A stretch of 64,000 nucleotides of DNA from Cavenderia fasciculata (Eukaryota > Evosea > Eumycetozoa > Acytosteliales > Cavenderiaceae), in contig NW_004457690.1 of NCBI RefSeq assembly GCF_000203815.1, positions 124,001 to 188,000 of the forward strand. Direction: 5' to 3'. Under the pieces are notes generated by a model, which searched no databases, was not told where the DNA came from, and worked only from the letters and a program-made list of their open reading frames with translations. The translations under genes were made by a program, and so were the position numbers. Positions within the stretch are counted from its first letter, which is position 1; every line of letters begins with the position of its first letter. This document shows, one piece after another, positions 61,050-64,000 of this stretch.

Positions 61050-62053
61050 AACAAAATCAAAACGAAATGATTTATCCCCAACAAATAATAATAATAATAA
61101 TAATAATCATATCAAATCACAAACCCTTATAATTTACCAATTTGCTACAACACTATATTCATCAACTCCTTTTTAATAAAATATATGATCAATATTGAAA
61201 ATGACCATAACAAAAATAAAAATATTATTCAATTTGTTTTGATTTAATTTGGTTTTTTATCCAAGCAAAATGAAGAAGCTCTGTGGCTTTTTGCAAAACC
61301 AAATCATTTTATTTTCATTACAATTATTTACTTAATATATAATATATAATATATATATTTTTAAAGATTACTAGTGTATATATTTAACAAAGTTTATGTT
61401 ATTCCAAAGTAGCGGTAAGGAATGATTCCCTGTCACTTATCATTCTAACCTTTCTTTTTAGTTTTTTTTGCCACCACCTTGTAAGAATACAACCTTTTGT
61501 ATTACTTTGCACAAAATAGATTACCATCTTATTAAAAGGTCCGGAATGTGTTTTACCAATTATTTAAATTGTTTGGCAGTATTGCAGGTTTTTACTGTCC
61601 AGCAGTTCCAATATTGATAAAATACTCTTTACGGGAAGAAAGCAACCTTTGCCGTTGACAAATGTCAACAACCAAATAAATATGTCCTCCAGCTCTGTGA
61701 CCAGGTTTTCAAATCGCTTGTAGAACACTACCTTGCCTCCTGTGTTTTACAATCGGTTTGAAAACCTGGTGCAGCAATAGAACAAGTACCAACATCAACA
61801 AAATTTAATCAAATTAAATATGTCCAAATAACAATAAACTTATTCAAGACCAGCAATAAAATGATTTGAGGTGTTTGAAAAAATATATACAATTGATTTA
61901 TTATATCTTTTTAGTAATAAGGCCTGGTTAAGTTCTTAAAAGAAAAAAAAAAGGTAATAAAGAGTTTTGTTGTTTGTTGTTGTTGTTTGTTATTTTTTTT
62001 GTTGTTATTATTATTATATTATGTTTTGTTGTTATTTGTTATTAGTGAGATTT
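61050..62053. other. Convergent intergenic region with a near-perfect hairpin
   Basis: Spacer between the AP-1 mu 3' end and the 3' end of the last gene, so no promoter is required here. Nevertheless 61400-61780 is less AT-rich than usual and contains the 29-position hairpin listed next. No protein frame is recognised. Confidence 0.5.
61700..61770. ncRNA. 71-nt hairpin, candidate small-RNA precursor
   Basis: 61700-61728 pairs with 61742-61770. Twenty-eight of 29 positions pair, of which two are G-U, with a single C/T mismatch at 61717/61753 and a 13-nt loop (61729-61741). The outermost 14 bp are perfect. Size, one mismatch and a small loop resemble a miRNA precursor. It lies between two convergent genes, where no stem is expected by chance. 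Pairing was done for plus-strand RNA; the opposite strand would turn the G-U pairs into A-C mismatches, so plus is favoured. Confidence 0.5.
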
Positions 62054-64000
62054 TTAAATATTGGTAGCTGCCATGGATAAAGCGGATAGACCTTGAAAAG
62101 ATGGGACACAAGAATTATCCTCTATTGTGGAATGAGTAACGGCGGTAGAGGATGGAGAAGTGGCAACCACGTTGTTTGTAGTTGATGTGTTTGATTCGGT
62201 AGTGGCGGATTTGGCAGCAATTTTTTGGGATAATATCAAAGAGGACAAGGGAGACGATTCGGTTGGTTGGAAATGGTTCAAAATATTGATTCTATTGATT
62301 TCTTTTTCGAGCATTGGCTTGATGGAGGAATGGTCGTGCGAGGAAACCATCGAGCTTAAGTTGTCGTAAATCTGACGCAACTGGGTACGCAGACGTTGGA
62401 CTTCCTCAAGTGTCGGGTCCTCTTCTTTGGCGGCGGTGTTGGTGGTGGTGACGGTGATAGGATTGGGCAAGAGAGCGGATGAGGGCAAGTAGGCGACGCC
62501 GCTGCCATGAGATGATTCCCCCTTACCTTCTGATTGGTGTGACGACAAAGGTAAGTGGAATCCCTTCTTCTTATTATTATTGTTGGCGGTTGTGGCGGTA
62601 GTAGTGGCAACGGCGGCGGATGATGCCGATGAGGTGTAATGGAGTGGTGATGATGATGAGGATAGCATCAACAAGCCCATGGGAGTGTCGTCTTCATAGG
62701 ACTTGATCTCTTCAATCTCTTCAATGTTGACATCTTCGCGCTCGTCAATCGAGAGTGAACTCTCGTCTTCACTGCACGATGATGATGACGATGACGAGTA
62801 ATCGTTGCTCATCAACATGGAGATCATGGGAATGGTTGGGATGGGTGCAACTGGAACAGATGATGGTGGTGACGATGTGGTAACTGGCAAAGTGGTCTTG
62901 GAACCTCCGAGCATGCTATCACCACGCGATCTCTTTTTTAGACGTTGAGTTGGTGAGTTTCCGCGTGGCGATGGCACTGGTGATGTCAACGATTGAGACG
63001 ACATGGATTTAATATGACTCGAGATTTGTTCGTGTATTCTCTTGTCAAATGAACTTGACGAGGCACTAGTAGTAGTGGTGGACGGACTGGCAAGTGATGG
63101 AATGAAATTAGATGGTGATGGAACTGTAAGAGTAGTAGTAGTAGCAATTGGGGTAGCTGTGGCAGCGGCAGTAGCAGTAGCAGTGGTAGCAGTGGTAGAT
63201 GTACTATTATTTGTATTTTTCATAGAGTGGTCCTTGTCGGCCTCGCTATAGCTTCTCTTTCTCTTGGTGAGCACCTTTTTGGACTTGATTTCATCCCATG
63301 GATCGGATATTTGTTTCATTCTCCAATACCCATTTTGTTTATAAGTGTCCATACCACTCTCAAACAAATTCTTAGAGTGGGACAACATATCCTGGATTTG
63401 TTTATGCCAGTTATCGGATCCTATAAAAAAAAATAATAATAATATGGTATGTTAGTCATCCATTCTCTTTTCTTTTCTTTTCTTTTCTTTTCTTTTCTTT
63501 TCCATTCTTACTCTTTTTATCAAGACATAATAAATGCCAATGTGCAGTCATGAACCCATAGACATCAGTCTTTAAGTTGAGGAATGGCTTTTGTGGCATT
63601 TCGATTTGCAGACAATAGAATACGATACGCATGATGCATGCCCAAGTGGGAGACTGGTTGTTGACAAATGGACTGCCTCTCTTGCACAACAAACATTCTT
63701 TAAAGGTACAGACGGTTTGATGTGGAGCAAGTTGGTCGTTTCCATTGGCTGTAGTGCCGACTGGGAGACGATCACCAGATGAACGTGGGCTGACTGGTGA
63801 TGTCTTGGACAACAAAATGTCGGCCGATGCTGCTGGACTACTAGCAGAACCTGCATCACCCATCATCGACATGGATGGCGAAAGTGGAGCTTGGATGGGC
63901 AATGGTGACGATGGAGCTGACAATGATTGTGGTGGCGACGAAAGGTTCTTCATACCCAACAAGATCTGAGCTGAAAAGACATCCTTTTGTGACTTTTTCA
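62054..64000 (-). CDS. Unknown Ser/Thr-rich protein, 3' part (5' end beyond window)
   Basis: Two exons seen: 64000-63512 (open to the right edge) and 63420-62054. The first visible part has Ser/Pro stretches and then a compact, likely folded segment with paired cysteines (TVCTFKECLLCKRGSPF, WACIMRIVFYC) and a helix with TAHWHLLCLDKKS. It joins over the intron to SDNWHKQIQDMLSHSKNLFESGMDTYKQ, then WRMKQISDPWDEIKSKKVLTKRKRS, a possible nuclear-localisation run. The rest is Ser/Thr/Ala simple sequence with an acidic patch and a short C-terminal coil. The conserved middle looks like a domain of its own, possibly zinc-binding, but I do not know it. The intron contains a TTTTC array (63474-63499). 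A nuclear regulator is plausible only from the basic run. Confidence 0.75.

Noticed and set aside
1-64000. CRISPR arrays, bacterial operons, Shine-Dalgarno sites
   Set aside because: Intron structure, poly-Asn/Gln proteins and eukaryotic complexes show a eukaryotic nuclear genome. Repeats seen are microsatellites or coiled-coil codons.

Overview
The window looks like nuclear DNA of a dictyostelid social amoeba (cellular slime mould). It is very AT-rich between genes. Introns are short (about 50-125 nt), AT-rich, GTAWGT...TAG. Proteins carry long Asn, Gln and Ser/Thr runs, and two genes have typical Dictyostelium signatures: a SHK-type kinase-SH2 protein and a PP1 with the Phe269 substitution known from D. 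discoideum. Conserved domain cores use unusually many G/C-ending codons, so the species is probably not D. discoideum itself. I cannot name the species.

Layout, left to right. 1-578: 5' part of an unknown membrane protein (-). 1225-2794: COP9 signalosome subunit 4 (-). 3912-6405: 719-aa multipass membrane protein (-). 8461-9432: PP1 catalytic subunit (+). 10107-12017: decayed Crinkler/RHS-like P-loop gene (+). 12213-14073: glucosidase II beta with one reading-frame break (-). 14308-17191: unrecognised 867-aa protein (+). 17817-19388: RING/B-box protein with a bacterial-looking C-terminal domain (-). 21014-26052: Atg11/FIP200-like autophagy scaffold (-). 27251-29544: NT-C2 coiled-coil, tail-anchored protein (+). 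30062-36689: very large coiled-coil protein ending in a fimbrin-like CH-domain block (+). 37118-37198: tRNA-Arg-like sequence in circularly permuted order (+). 37569-39278: ILEI-domain pseudogene lying between two copies of an 80-bp repeat. 39793-40724: GOLGA7/Erf4-like protein (+). 40890-41795: membrin/GOSR2 SNARE (-). 42347-43564: RGG/eIF4B-like protein (-). 44809-46825: SHK kinase (+). 48227-50935: Asn/Gln-rich protein (+). 51041-52697: secreted vanin/biotinidase-like amidohydrolase (-). 53022-55235: R2R3 Myb protein (-). 55236-59337: long gene-poor stretch with hairpins. 59338-61049: AP-1 mu subunit (+). 62054-64000: 3' part of an unknown Ser/Thr-rich protein (-).

The genes are mostly unrelated housekeeping functions and show no operon-like logic. 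Several touch endomembrane traffic (AP-1 mu, membrin, GOLGA7-like, glucosidase II beta) or autophagy. For the spliced genes that I traced completely, summed exon lengths are multiples of three, which supports the exon boundaries. The two exceptions, glucosidase II beta and the fimbrin-like gene, each have exactly one surplus base.

The most unusual feature is the tRNA. The 3' half of a tRNA-Arg(UCG) lies immediately upstream of its 5' half, joined by a 9-nt linker. Every invariant tRNA position that I checked is satisfied in the permuted register. Two long near-perfect hairpins (58826-58924 and 61700-61770) resemble small-RNA precursors or palindromic elements.
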